Source of the DNA: an uncultured Oscillospiraceae bacterium
GTDB taxonomy: Bacteria > Bacillota > Clostridia > Oscillospirales > Oscillospiraceae
Length of the DNA stretch: 51,230 bases
Direction of reading: 5' to 3'
Assembly: GCA_934574095.1 (NCBI GenBank)
Contig: CAKTMW010000008.1
Location: 1 to 51,230, forward strand
Positions 8,631 through 16,573 of this stretch are shown piece by piece. The notes below the pieces were generated by a model that was not told the DNA's origin, made no database searches, and saw only the letters and a program-made list of their open reading frames with translations. Within the stretch, counting starts at the first letter, position 1; each line of letters starts with the position of its first letter. A program made the translations under genes and the position numbers.

Positions 8631-8656
8631 ACAAGCCGCCCGGCGGCCACTATACT
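8628..8656 (+). promoter_or_regulatory. Sigma-A promoter of the MFS/spermidine-synthase-like gene
   Basis: TTGACA at 8628-8633, a 17-bp spacer, and TATACT at 8651-8656: close to consensus. The ribosome binding site and start of the gene at 8687 follow at normal distance. Confidence 0.85.
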
Positions 8657-8686
8657 GATAGCATTCCCAACTGGAGGTATTTCCGT

Positions 8687-10288
8687 ATGGAACACAACAA
8701 ATTGCTGGGGAACAAGCTGTTCCTTTATATCACAGAATTTTTCGCCGGTGTATCCGTCATGGCGGTGGAGCTGGGGGCCAGCCGGTTGATGGCGCCTTAT
8801 TTCAGCTCCTCCCAGATCGTGTGGACGGTCATCATCGGCGTTATCATGATCGCCATGGCCATCGGCAACGTGTGGGGCGGCAAGCTGGCGGACAAGACCA
8901 ACTCGCCGGACAAGCTCTATGGCCGCATCCTCATCGCCGCCATCTGGATCGCCCTGATCCCCTTCGCGGGCCGGTGGCTCATCGCCGGGGTCAGCCTGCT
9001 GCTGGCCACGTTTGTGACGAAGAACTTTCTGGTGTGGGCGGCGCTGGCGGCGTGTCTCGTCATCTTCGCCTTTCCCTGTGTACTGCTGGGTACGGTGACG
9101 CCCTCCCTGACCAAGTTCACCGTGGACAATCTGGACGACACCGGCAAGACCGTGGGCAAGCTGAACGCCCTGAACACCATCGGCAGCATCATCGGCACCT
9201 TTGTGCCCACGTTCATCACCATCCCCGCCGTGGGCACGGCGGCCACGTTCCTGATCTTCGCCGGTGTGCTGGCGGCCATCGGCATCGTGTACTTCGCCTT
9301 TGCCCGCAAGCGGATGGTGAAGGGCATCGTGGCGGCGGTGGTCATCGTGGGGCTGTGCTTCACTCTGCCCACGTACAGCTTCGCCTTCTGGGAGAGCGAT
9401 ATCGCGCTGGAGGACGAATCTATCTACAACTATTTGCAGGTAAAGGACAGTGACAAGCAGACTACCCTGTCCACCAACGTACTGTTCGGCGTCCAGTCCA
9501 TCCAGCGGAAGGACACGGAGCTGACGGGTATGTACTATGACTACGCCCTGGCGGCTCCCCTTATGGCAGGCATGAACGGCAGCGACAACGACAGTCGCTT
9601 CGTCATGATCCTGGGCATGGGCTCCGGCACCTACGCCAGCTATTGCGTGCGGTACTATCCCGGCGTGTCGGTGCAGGGCGCGGAGATCGACAGGAAGATC
9701 GCTGACATTGCCACGGAGTATTTCGGCCTGCCGGACAGCGTGGAGGTGGCGGTGGAGGACGGCCGGGCGTACCTGACCGCCTCGGAGAAGCAGTTTGACG
9801 TGATCATGGTGGACGCCTATCAGGACATCACCATTCCCTTTCAGCTGTCCAGCGTGGAGTTTTTCACCGAGGTACAGCGGCATCTGAAGCCCGGCGGCGT
9901 CATGGTGGTGAACCTGAACATGACCTCCGCGCAGGACGGCTCCATCAACCAGTATCTGTGCGACACCATGGCCAGCGTCTTCGCCCACACCTACACCGTT
10001 AACGTGCCCGCCAACACCAATACGGTGGTATTCTGCTCCGATTCCGATGACCTGCGGCAGACCTTTGACGCCAACCGTATCCTGCTGGAAAACGGCAGCT
10101 ACGCTGCCATGATGGGTAAGGTAGCCCAGAATTTACAGGACTACACCGGCGGCGACCATATCCTGACGGACGACAAGGCTCCGGTGGAGCTGCTGGGTAT
10201 GCGGGTGCTGGACGAGCTGATCGACGGCCAGCTGAGCTACTATAAAGAGCAGTTCTCCATGGAGGAGATCATCAATATGGTGACGTGA
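8687..10288 (+). CDS. Fused MFS transporter / spermidine synthase-like protein
   Basis: A 533-residue protein with about seven N-terminal membrane helices (to residue ~225) and a C-terminal Rossmann methyltransferase-like domain of the spermidine synthase type. The second half shows the nucleotide-binding loop FVMILGMGSGTYASYC near 305, the acidic GAEIDRKI near 330, EDGRAYL and IMVDAY near 370. Such fusions are widespread and their function is not established; polyamine synthesis or transport is inferred only. The start follows GGAGGTATTTCCGT. Its own strong promoter and a downstream terminator make it monocistronic. Confidence 0.85.
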   Translation: MEHNKLLGNKLFLYITEFFAGVSVMAVELGASRLMAPYFSSSQIVWTVIIGVIMIAMAIGNVWGGKLADKTNSPDKLYGRILIAAIWIALIPFAGRWLIAGVSLLLATFVTKNFLVWAALAACLVIFAFPCVLLGTVTPSLTKFTVDNLDDTGKTVGKLNALNTIGSIIGTFVPTFITIPAVGTAATFLIFAGVLAAIGIVYFAFARKRMVKGIVAAVVIVGLCFTLPTYSFAFWESDIALEDESIYNYLQVKDSDKQTTLSTNVLFGVQSIQRKDTELTGMYYDYALAAPLMAGMNGSDNDSRFVMILGMGSGTYASYCVRYYPGVSVQGAEIDRKIADIATEYFGLPDSVEVAVEDGRAYLTASEKQFDVIMVDAYQDITIPFQLSSVEFFTEVQRHLKPGGVMVVNLNMTSAQDGSINQYLCDTMASVFAHTYTVNVPANTNTVVFCSDSDDLRQTFDANRILLENGSYAAMMGKVAQNLQDYTGGDHILTDDKAPVELLGMRVLDELIDGQLSYYKEQFSMEEIINMVT

Positions 10289-10298
10289 AAGCAAACAT

Positions 10299-10330
10299 AA
10301 AACTGGTCGTCCGCTGGACGGCCAGTTTTT
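10299..10330 (+). terminator. Terminator after the MFS/spermidine-synthase gene
   Basis: Interrupted hairpin AAAACTGG-T-CGTCC / GGACG-G-CCAGTTTTT with a T-run on the plus strand. Confidence 0.8.
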
Positions 10331-10345
10331 CCACTATGGGAAGTT

Positions 10346-10855
10346 TTACTTCCCGTCGTTCAGCGCATCCTCATGCCAGAAGCGACGCAGCTGATCGTAG
10401 AAAATGCTGCCGACGCCGCCGAGCAAAAGTATGGCCTGCAAAGGCAGTGTCAGCCAATAGAGGTGATAGTAGGAATTCAGGTTGCCGATGGCGGTCAACC
10501 CTTCATGAGAGTCAGGGAGGACAGAACCCCAGATGCTCAGTGCCACCACGCCGACCAGGCCGATGACGCCCGCTGCCGCCAACGCTAACCGCTTTGTGGG
10601 CCAATTCTTTCGCCAAGGAGGTGTGGTCGCTGAGGGAGCGGCCTGCGCCGCGGCCTCCCCATTCTCCAGCAGCAGGTAGTCGGTGCTGACGCCGAACAGG
10701 CGGCTGAGGGCCACCACGTTCTCCGTGTCCGGCACGGACGTGCCGCTTTCCCACCTGGACAGGGCCTGCCGTGAGACGTTGATCTGCGTGGCCAGTTCCT
10801 CCTGACTCCAACTGCGGGCCTTGCGCAGCGCTTGCAGCTTTTCACCAAAGGTCAT
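10346..10855 (-). CDS. XRE-family regulator with C-terminal membrane segments
   Basis: A 169-residue protein. Residues 1-62 are a lambda-repressor-type helix-turn-helix (FGEKLQALRKARSWSQEELA, then VSRQALSRWESGTSVP). Residues ~90-110 and ~132-152 are hydrophobic, so the DNA-binding domain is tethered to the membrane. This design is common for Firmicute sensors of envelope or peptide stress, but the signal here is unknown. An AAAGGAG site precedes the start, and a 9-bp inverted repeat lies over its probable -10, suggesting autoregulation. Confidence 0.85.
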   Translation of the reverse strand: MTFGEKLQALRKARSWSQEELATQINVSRQALSRWESGTSVPDTENVVALSRLFGVSTDYLLLENGEAAAQAAPSATTPPWRKNWPTKRLALAAAGVIGLVGVVALSIWGSVLPDSHEGLTAIGNLNSYYHLYWLTLPLQAILLLGGVGSIFYDQLRRFWHEDALNDGK

Positions 10856-10871
10856 AGGCGCTTCTCCTTTC

Positions 10872-10899
10872 TGTTTCTGATGCTATTCTATCAGAAACA
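10872..10899 (-). promoter_or_regulatory. Candidate autoregulatory operator of the XRE gene
   Basis: TGTTTCTGA and TCAGAAACA are separated by 10 bp, 17-45 bp upstream of the start. On the minus strand a possible promoter (TTTACA, 17 bp, TAGCAT) overlaps the repeat. Confidence 0.5.
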
Positions 10900-10984
10900 A
10901 GGTGTAAAGTCTACCTATGGCGGCTTACAATCGCCGCAACCAGAGTTGACATTGCGGGAAATGGGGGGCTTACCGCCTTGTAAA

Positions 10985-11006
10985 GGGCGGACAGAGTCGT
11001 CCGCCC
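10985..11006. repeat. REP-like palindrome
   Basis: GGGCGGAC-AGAGTC-GTCCGCCC followed by CTACG. It resembles the palindromes at 36410-36473 and 42662-42687, which share a GTAGGG(G)C core. Confidence 0.5.
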
Positions 11007-11025
11007 CTACGAGCCAAAAGATCGC

Positions 11026-11066
11026 GAAAAGAGACAGCCTGTCCGCCGGACAGGCTGTCTCTTTTC
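11026..11066 (-). terminator. Terminator of typA
   Basis: A perfect 19-bp stem (GAAAAGAGACAGCCTGTCC and its complement) with a 3-nt loop, directly after the typA stop codon. Confidence 0.9.
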
Positions 11067-11069
11067 TAC

Positions 11070-12899
11070 TCAGTTCTTCTTGCCGTGCTGGGCCTTCATG
11101 CGGCGCTCGTGGTTCAGAATGGTCTTGCGGATGCGGAGGTTCTTGGGGGTGACCTCCAGCAGCTCGTCGTCTGCCAGGAACTCCAGGCACTGCTCCAGAC
11201 TCATCTTCCGGGGCGGCACCAGACGCAGGGCGTCGTCGCTGCCGGCGGCACGGGTGTTGGTCAGCTGCTTCTTCTTGCAGACGTTCACCACGATGTCCTC
11301 CTGCTTGGGGCTGATGCCTACCACCATGCCCTCATACACGCCCACGTTGGCGCCGATGAACAGGATGCCGCGCTCCTGGGCGTTGAACAGGCCGTAGGTG
11401 ATGGACTCGCCGGTCTCGCTGGCCACCAAGGAGCCGGTGTTGCGGCGGGTCAGGTCGCCCTTATAGGGGGCGTAGCTGTCAAACACGCTGGCCATGATGC
11501 CCTCGCCGCGGGTATCGGTCAGGAACTCGTTGCGGTAGCCGAACAGGCCGCGGCTGGGCACCAGGAACTCCACCTTCATGCGGTTGCCGATGGGGGTCAT
11601 TTCCTGCATATCCGCCTTGCGGGCGCCCAGCTTCTCGATGACCGCGCCCACACTCTCGGCGGGCACGTCCACCACCAGACGCTCGATGGGTTCGCACTTC
11701 TTGCCGTCGATGGTCTGATACAGCACACGGGGAGGGGACACCTGGAACTCGTAGCCCTCGCGGCGCATGGTCTCGATCAAAATGGACAGGCTCATCTCGC
11801 CGCGGCCCGCCACGTTGAAAGCGTCCATGACGCCCTCGATCTCGCTGACCCGGAGGGACACGTCCTTCAGTGTTTCACGCCACAGACGGTCACGGAGCTG
11901 GCGGCTGGTGACGAACTTGCCCTCCCGTCCGGCAAAGGGACTGTCGTTGACGGAGAAGGTCATCTCCACAGTGGGCGCGCTGATCTTCACGAAGGGCAGG
12001 GGCTCCACGCAGGTGGGAGCGCAGATGGTGTCGCCGATGGTGATGTCGCCGATGCCGCTGAGGGCGATGATGTTGCCGGCGGTAGCCTCGGTGATGGGCA
12101 CCTTGCCCAGACCGGCAAACTCATACATACTGACGGCCTTGGCCTTCTTGGCGGGCGCGTCGGGATCATGGTAGTTGCACACCGCGATCTCCTGGTTCTG
12201 CTTCAGCACGCCCCGCTCGATGCGGCCGATGGCGATACGGCCCACGAACTCGTTGTAGTCGATGGCGGACACCAGCATCTGGAAGGGCTGGTCCAGGTCG
12301 GCCTCCGGCGCGGGGATATAGTCCAGAATGGTGTCAAACAGCGGGGTCAGGTCAGTGCCTGCCACATCGGGGGAATAGCTGGCGGTGCCGTTGCGGGCGG
12401 AGCAGAACAGCATGGGGCTGTCCAGCTGCTCGTCGGTGGCGTCCAGCTCCAGCAGCAGTTCCAGCACTTCGTCGATGACCTCGTGGATACGCTGGTCGGG
12501 GCGGTCGATCTTGTTGATGACCACGATGACCCGGTGGCCCAGCTCCAGGGCGCGGCTCAGCACGAAGCGGGTCTGGGGCATGGGGCCCTCGGCGGCGTCC
12601 ACAAGCAGGATAACGCCGTTGACCATCTTCAGGATGCGCTCCACCTCGCCGCCGAAGTCGGCGTGGCCCGGCGTGTCCACGATGTTGATCTTGGTGTCGC
12701 CGTACTGGATGGCGGTGTTCTTGGCCAGAATGGTGATGCCGCGCTCACGCTCCAGATCGTTGGAGTCCATGACGCGATCCACCGTCTCCTGATTCTCACG
12801 GTATACGCCGCCCTGCTTCAGCATCTGGTCCACCAGCGTGGTCTTGCCGTGGTCAACGTGGGCGATGATGGCGACGTTTCTCAGCTTTTCGTTCTGCAA
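11070..12899 (-). CDS. typA: Ribosome-associated translational GTPase TypA/BipA
   Basis: From the TTG at 12899 the product is 609 residues, matching the family. It is a ribosome-binding GTPase of the EF-G/LepA group used in ribosome assembly and stress. G1 is [11 protein letters not shown] near residue 10, the switch I region has ERERGITI, G3 is DTPGHADF, and G4 is NKIDR. The C-terminal TypA-specific part ([17 protein letters not shown]) is intact. The TTG start is chosen because AAAGGGG lies 9 bp upstream and the peptide begins [18 protein letters not shown]; the longer frame runs into the promoter. Confidence 0.95.
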   Translation of the reverse strand: MQNEKLRNVAIIAHVDHGKTTLVDQMLKQGGVYRENQETVDRVMDSNDLERERGITILAKNTAIQYGDTKINIVDTPGHADFGGEVERILKMVNGVILLVDAAEGPMPQTRFVLSRALELGHRVIVVINKIDRPDQRIHEVIDEVLELLLELDATDEQLDSPMLFCSARNGTASYSPDVAGTDLTPLFDTILDYIPAPEADLDQPFQMLVSAIDYNEFVGRIAIGRIERGVLKQNQEIAVCNYHDPDAPAKKAKAVSMYEFAGLGKVPITEATAGNIIALSGIGDITIGDTICAPTCVEPLPFVKISAPTVEMTFSVNDSPFAGREGKFVTSRQLRDRLWRETLKDVSLRVSEIEGVMDAFNVAGRGEMSLSILIETMRREGYEFQVSPPRVLYQTIDGKKCEPIERLVVDVPAESVGAVIEKLGARKADMQEMTPIGNRMKVEFLVPSRGLFGYRNEFLTDTRGEGIMASVFDSYAPYKGDLTRRNTGSLVASETGESITYGLFNAQERGILFIGANVGVYEGMVVGISPKQEDIVVNVCKKKQLTNTRAAGSDDALRLVPPRKMSLEQCLEFLADDELLEVTPKNLRIRKTILNHERRMKAQHGKKN

Positions 12900-12944
12900 A
12901 GGTAAAAACCCCTTTCTCCTGGGTATAATTTCATTAACCTTGCT

Positions 12945-12973
12945 ATTATATGCCCTTGAATCTCTGATTGCAA
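12945..12973 (-). promoter_or_regulatory. Sigma-A promoter of typA
   Basis: On the minus strand TTGCAA, 17 bp, TATAAT, about 45 bp upstream of the TTG start. Confidence 0.8.
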
Positions 12974-13004
12974 GGGGTTTCGTCAACTTTTTCTCTCATT
13001 TTCG

Positions 13005-13034
13005 TTGACAAATGTGCGTCGGATGGAGTAAAAT
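13005..13034 (+). promoter_or_regulatory. Promoter of the tRNA-Arg cluster
   Basis: TTGACA at 13005-13010, an 18-bp spacer and TAAAAT at 13029-13034. Transcription would start just before the first decayed tRNA copy and run through to the intact tRNA-Arg. Confidence 0.75.
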
Positions 13035-13047
13035 ACAGCTTGCATAC

Positions 13048-13119
13048 GCCTCCGTAGCTCAGTTGTATAGAGCGGCCGCCTCCTAAGAGAACCGAGCTGA
13101 TTTCAACTAGCAAAAACCA
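13048..13119 (+). pseudogene. Decayed tRNA-Arg(CCU), copy 1
   Basis: The 5' half is tRNA-like: GCCTCCG, TA, GCTC-AGTTGTATA-GAGC D-arm, then the anticodon loop CTCCTAA. After that the anticodon stem, T-arm and acceptor no longer pair, although a TTCAA remnant and a final ACCA are present at the right distance (72 nt). Confidence 0.65.
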
Positions 13120-13131
13120 ATCTTCATATTT

Positions 13132-13200
13132 GCCTCCGTACCTCACCGGGATAGAGGGCCCGCCTCCTAAGAGCACGGACATCAATTACCAATGGCACCA
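13132..13200 (+). pseudogene. Decayed tRNA-Arg(CCU), copy 2
   Basis: GCCTCCG, TA, CCTC-ACCGGGATA-GAGG and the CTCCTAA loop remain, but the T-arm is lost. It ends GGC-ACCA, which still complements the first three bases. Length is 69 nt. Confidence 0.65.
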
Positions 13201-13223
13201 ATTCCCTTACAATTTTACAATAC

Positions 13224-13300
13224 GCGTCTGTAGCTCAGTTGGATAGAGCGCGAGCCTCCTAAGCCCGAGGCCCCCGGTTCGAGCCCGGGCAGGCGTACCA
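13224..13300 (+). tRNA. tRNA-Arg (anticodon CCT)
   Basis: A full 77-nt cloverleaf: acceptor GCGTCTG / CAGGCGT, D-arm GCTC-AGTTGGATA-GAGC, anticodon loop CTCCTAA, T-arm CCCGG-TTCGAGC-CCGGG and encoded ACCA. The anticodon stem CGAGC/GCCCG has one A-C mismatch in the middle, which is unusual but tolerable. It reads AGG codons. An integrase gene lies 180 bp downstream, so this gene is the likely integration site of the island. Confidence 0.93.
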
Positions 13301-13302
13301 AA

Positions 13303-13337
13303 AACGCTGTAATCCCAATGGATTGCGGCGTTTTTTC
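13303..13337 (+). terminator. Terminator of the tRNA-Arg cluster
   Basis: AACGCTGTAATCC-CAAT-GGATTGCGGCGTT with one mismatched/wobble region, followed by TTTT. Confidence 0.75.
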
Positions 13338-13398
13338 TCTTTTGAGGGTGATGTACCGATGATAGCAGCAGCGCCCGAAATTCTGTCGCCACACCTTG

Positions 13399-13467
13399 TT
13401 TGGCACCACTTGTTTATATCGAACCGATTTTTGCATTTTTCACTATTTGGCACCACATTGGCACCGC
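13399..13467. repeat. Three direct repeats, candidate integrase arm sites
   Basis: TTTGGCACCAC at 13399-13409 and 13446-13456, and ATTGGCACCGC at 13457-13467, lie between the tRNA and the integrase stop codon. An inverted pair ATATCGAACC (13416) and GGTTCGATAT (13494) overlaps the same stretch. Position and repeat form fit integrase arm-type binding sites. Confidence 0.45.
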
Positions 13468-13479
13468 GGCACAAAACGC

Positions 13480-14865
13480 TCATTTGCAACTCTGGTTCGA
13501 TATGAGTGATGTGAGCACACTCAAAAGTTCAGGGGATTGCTGAAGCTGCGCGATAATGCTCTGCACATCCAATACAGGCTGCGGTTCAGCGGGTGCTTTC
13601 ACACTGCGTAAATCTGGGTTTGCGTAAAACGCACTTTCAAACTTCTGTGCATTGACCTTGCGGTCTTCATCGAGAATGTGAGCGTATACCTTTGTGACCA
13701 TATCAGCCTGTGAATGCCCCGTGTCGCCCTGTGTGGCTTTAATGTCGCCATGGTTAAGTTTCAGCTTATAAGTTGTGCTGGAATGACGGAGAGAATGAAA
13801 CACGACATTAGGAAGATTGGCGTCCCGCTTTAATCTCCGGAAAGCATTGGAAATAACCGTTTCCTCGCAGGGGCGTCCGTTTGGAAGCGCTACAACGAGA
13901 TTGTAGTCAAGGTACTCATCGCCCAGAAACTCTTTTTGCTTATCCTGAGAATCCTTCCATTCCCGCAGAATGTAAGCGACTGTTTTGGGCATCCACACCT
14001 TGCGAACACTGCTTTCTGTCTTAGGCGTTTTCAGCACGATCACCGTGCTGGCATTTTCCAAATACATGGTTCGAGGAAATTTTTTGATGATTTCTTCTTC
14101 CCCCAAAACAGCAAGCGAGGATTCTTTTACACGAGCTAACTCTTTTTCCACGCACAGGTAAGCATTGTCGTTGGCAATATCCGCATCGGAAATGTGGATA
14201 TTATCCCAAGTCAGGCCGACGATTTCTCCGATCCGCAGCGAGCAGGCGAAAGATAGATTGATAGCAACATAGAGCCGCCCATCTTTGCATTCATCCAGCG
14301 CTTTTCGGATCGTAGCTGCGTCCCAGATCTCACGAGGCTTGCGTTTGACTTTTGGCAGCGTTGTGTTATCGAAGGGGTTCTTTGCGACGATGTCCCAGCG
14401 CACAGCCTGTTTGAAAGCGCATCGAAGCAGTTTGTTGATGCGCTCAATATTGGCAGGCGTCATATACTCCGTTTTGCTGTATCGGTTCTTAAAAACAGGG
14501 CATTTCGTCCTTTGTAATGTCGTAATAAACCGATCCGCTGCAATAGTTGTCACATCCTGCATCAGTACGTTGCCAAGTAGGGGATTAATATAATTGCGGA
14601 TCAACCCTGTATTTGCTTCATAGGTGCTGGGGCTCCATTTTTTCACTCCATACAAACTCACAAAGTCATCGAGGAAGGCAGAAACAGTCGTCTTATTGGG
14701 AGATATGAATGTGCGGTTTCCTTGTTTATATTCAATCTCCGCCTTACGGTGTTTTGCTTCCGTTTCCGTATCGAAGGATTCCCATTTCTGTTTCTTTTCT
14801 CCGTATTCGTTGAAATAATAGTAAACAACATGATATTTGCCTCTACGCCTTTTGATAGATGCCAT
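13480..14865 (-). CDS. int: Tyrosine-type site-specific integrase
   Basis: A 461-residue integrase. The N-terminus MASIKRRRGKYHVVYYY is an AP2-like arm-binding domain, residues ~70-170 are the SAM-like core-binding domain, and the rest is the catalytic domain. Catalytic residues are visible: Arg in SLRIGEIVGL, Lys in the KTESSVRKVW beta-turn, HxxR in VFHSLRHSSTTYK, His in GDTGHSQADMV, and Tyr in TKVYAHIL. The start at 14865 has GTAGGAGGTTTATT in front; the longer frame overlaps the excisionase and is rejected. It reads toward the tRNA-Arg. It appears complete. Confidence 0.93.
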   Translation of the reverse strand: MASIKRRRGKYHVVYYYFNEYGEKKQKWESFDTETEAKHRKAEIEYKQGNRTFISPNKTTVSAFLDDFVSLYGVKKWSPSTYEANTGLIRNYINPLLGNVLMQDVTTIAADRFITTLQRTKCPVFKNRYSKTEYMTPANIERINKLLRCAFKQAVRWDIVAKNPFDNTTLPKVKRKPREIWDAATIRKALDECKDGRLYVAINLSFACSLRIGEIVGLTWDNIHISDADIANDNAYLCVEKELARVKESSLAVLGEEEIIKKFPRTMYLENASTVIVLKTPKTESSVRKVWMPKTVAYILREWKDSQDKQKEFLGDEYLDYNLVVALPNGRPCEETVISNAFRRLKRDANLPNVVFHSLRHSSTTYKLKLNHGDIKATQGDTGHSQADMVTKVYAHILDEDRKVNAQKFESAFYANPDLRSVKAPAEPQPVLDVQSIIAQLQQSPELLSVLTSLISNQSCK

Positions 14866-14875
14866 AATAAACCTC

Positions 14876-15082
14876 CTACAGTGTCTGTTTATCCAGCCAA
14901 TCATCAAAGGACACTTTGGAAACTCTGATGGAAGAACCAATCCGCACCATCTTGAATACACCCGAGTGGACAAGACTGTACGCAGCAGTTCTTCCTATAC
15001 CAAGAATCTTTGCAATCTCCTCAACGGTATATGTCCGCTTTCCGCCAAGGTTTTTGTTGGTATCGCCGTGGTCAGCGCTCAT
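14876..15082 (-). CDS. Excisionase-family DNA-binding protein
   Basis: A 68-residue protein with an excisionase/MerR-like helix-turn-helix (HTH_17): KRTYTVEEIAKILGIGRTAAYSLVHSG, then FKMVRIGSSIRVSKVSFDDWL. In this family the protein bends attachment-site DNA and directs the integrase to excision. The start at 15082 follows AGAGGAGGTTACT. Its stop codon sits in the leader of the integrase, 10 bp from its start, so the two are probably co-transcribed. Confidence 0.88.
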   Translation of the reverse strand: MSADHGDTNKNLGGKRTYTVEEIAKILGIGRTAAYSLVHSGVFKMVRIGSSIRVSKVSFDDWLDKQTL

Positions 15083-15102
15083 AGTAACCTCCTCTCTGTG
15101 AC

Positions 15103-15143
15103 CACAGCACCATGCTTCAAAAGAATTGTAGCATGGTGCTGTG
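15103..15143. promoter_or_regulatory. 14-bp inverted repeat in the excisionase leader
   Basis: CACAGCACCATGCT and AGCATGGTGCTGTG are perfect arms with a 13-bp spacer, 20-60 bp upstream of the excisionase start. It could be an operator or a leader hairpin controlling excision. Confidence 0.5.
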
Positions 15144-15677
15144 ATACACGCAAAAAAATGATGTGAAATTATATCAATGGAGGAACTTTTCATCCGGCAT
15201 TACAGGATGGAAACTTCCTCCTCTGATACATCTTCAGATGCATCTATTGTTCATCCATATAAAAACTCTCAAGCAAAACAGGCGGCTGGTGGCTGCCAAC
15301 CTCACGGGAATCTCACCCCGGCCCATGCTGATGGGTGCGCCGCACGATGCTTTGAGGGCGTCCAATGCGGGAGTATCATTAAGGGTGCCGGTGGTCGTGG
15401 CCAACAGAGTGCCGCTCTGTTTTTGAATAACGCCTGTTTCGCTCCCTCCCATACGGGAGATCATGGCGGGCGCTGTTCTCTGGCTCACACCGGCACGAAC
15501 GTACCTGTCTGCTCTATTCCGGGCTGCCGCAGCAGCCCTTTGTCAAAGTGCAACATCGGCTCTTTATCAGCCTGCATCAGCCATCAAGTCTTTGATGGCT
15601 GATGCAAACTCATGAAGAGGAAATCGCGGCGGCGATGCGGAAAGGAAAACACACCGCCGCCGCGAAACAGGGGGAGG
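15144..15677. other. Non-assigned stretch between excisionase and regulators
   Basis: No supported gene. A minus-strand frame at 15234-15488 (84 codons) and a plus-strand frame at 15177-15602 overlap each other, lack clear ribosome binding sites and match nothing I recognise; one may be a relic. The only firm structure is a 15-bp perfect inverted repeat, TGCATCAGCCATCAA at 15573-15587 and its complement at 15592-15606. Confidence 0.4.
15573..15606. terminator. Hairpin downstream of the HTH_16 gene
   Basis: A 15-bp perfect stem with a 4-nt loop, 70 bp after the HTH_16 stop on the minus strand. There is no T-run, so terminator function is only likely from position. Confidence 0.45.
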
Positions 15678-15941
15678 CTATGCGATTCGGATGATGTCAA
15701 ATTTCAGGATGCTCTCGATCAGCTTTATCTCAAGCTGACCGCGCACCGCTTCATCCACGAAGTAGTAGAGATTCCCTGCGGCGTCGTAGAAGCAGCGAGT
15801 AGACAGGCGGCGTATGTAGCCCTCATAGCGCTTCAGGATGCAGCGGATGGCAGCTTCATCGCCCTGAGACGCCGCGTGAATCACCGAAAACGGGAGCAGT
15901 GTTTTGCTGCGAACGCGCTTCATATGTAAGAAATTACTCAT
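15678..15941 (-). CDS. Conjugative-transposon helix-turn-helix protein (HTH_16)
   Basis: An 87-residue protein resembling the Tn916-type helix-turn-helix family (PF12645): KTLLPFSVIHAASQGDEAAI, then ILKRYEGYIRRLSTR. These small regulators accompany a sigma-like protein in Tn916/Tn1549-type elements, as here. The ATG at 15941 has GGAGG seven bases upstream; another ATG at 15947 is too close to that site. The start overlaps the stop of the sigma-like gene by 8 bp, which suggests translational coupling. Confidence 0.82.
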   Translation of the reverse strand: MSNFLHMKRVRSKTLLPFSVIHAASQGDEAAIRCILKRYEGYIRRLSTRCFYDAAGNLYYFVDEAVRGQLEIKLIESILKFDIIRIA

Positions 15942-16350
15942 TGTCATCCTCCATTCGTTTTCTGAGTTCAGCAAGGGTATCCGTCCGTCGGTGCTGAACT
16001 GTCCGCCGCGCCATGTCCAGCAGCTCCCCAATCTCGCGGTCGCTCATGTCCATGAAGTAGGACAGTAGGATCACGTCGCGCTTCTCCCGTAGGAGCTTGG
16101 CCAGCGCCGCCGCAAGGCGGTCATCGTTGACGGGGATGCGGTATCCGCATACTTCAAATTCCACGGGGTGAACGTCCTCGTAGCAAAGCTTCGCAAGAAG
16201 CTCCGGGGGCAGCTCCGAGAAGCTACATTCCCGCGCCCTACGGCGTACCTCTGACCGCTGCATGTCCGCGTTTTCCTGACGCAGTATCTTCTTGCAATAG
16301 CTGTCGAATATGTGCCGGACGCTCTCTTTCTGGTTCCATGGAAGCTTCAA
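15934..16350 (-). CDS. Sigma-70-family-like regulator of the element
   Basis: From the TTG at 16350 the product is 138 residues. The C-terminal part is a sigma region 4 helix-turn-helix: LLREKRDVILLSYFMDMSDREIGELLDMARRTVQHRRT. The N-terminal KLPWNQKESVRHIFDSYCKKIL is typical of the small sigma-like proteins of Tn916-type elements. AAGGAGGATGACGCT precedes the TTG. The frame is also open to an ATG at 16479 with its own good site (TGGAGGAAAAATGCC), which would add a lysine-rich 43-residue extension; I cannot decide between them. It is probably a regulator of transfer or excision genes. Confidence 0.8.
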   Translation of the reverse strand: MKLPWNQKESVRHIFDSYCKKILRQENADMQRSEVRRRARECSFSELPPELLAKLCYEDVHPVEFEVCGYRIPVNDDRLAAALAKLLREKRDVILLSYFMDMSDREIGELLDMARRTVQHRRTDTLAELRKRMEDDNE

Positions 16351-16573
16351 AGCGTCATCCTCCTTTGCTGCCGGGAAAGGGTTCTCTCCTTCCCTCTTAC
16401 TAAATACTCCGTTTGAAGCGGGCCGTTTTGGCCAACTTTTTGAAAAATTTTTCAAAAAATTTTTCTTCGTCTTTTTCATGGCATTTTTCCTCCATTCCGT
16501 CATTCTGAAAAATTCGCAAATGACGGAAACGGCGGGCCGCGGCAGCGAGGGAAAAACGACTGTTTTCGACATA

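Noticed and set aside
8567..9988. A 473-codon minus-strand frame
   Set aside because: It is antisense to the MFS/spermidine-synthase gene and crosses its promoter.
11085..12905. A 606-codon plus-strand open frame
   Set aside because: It is the exact antisense of typA, with low-complexity composition and no start signals.
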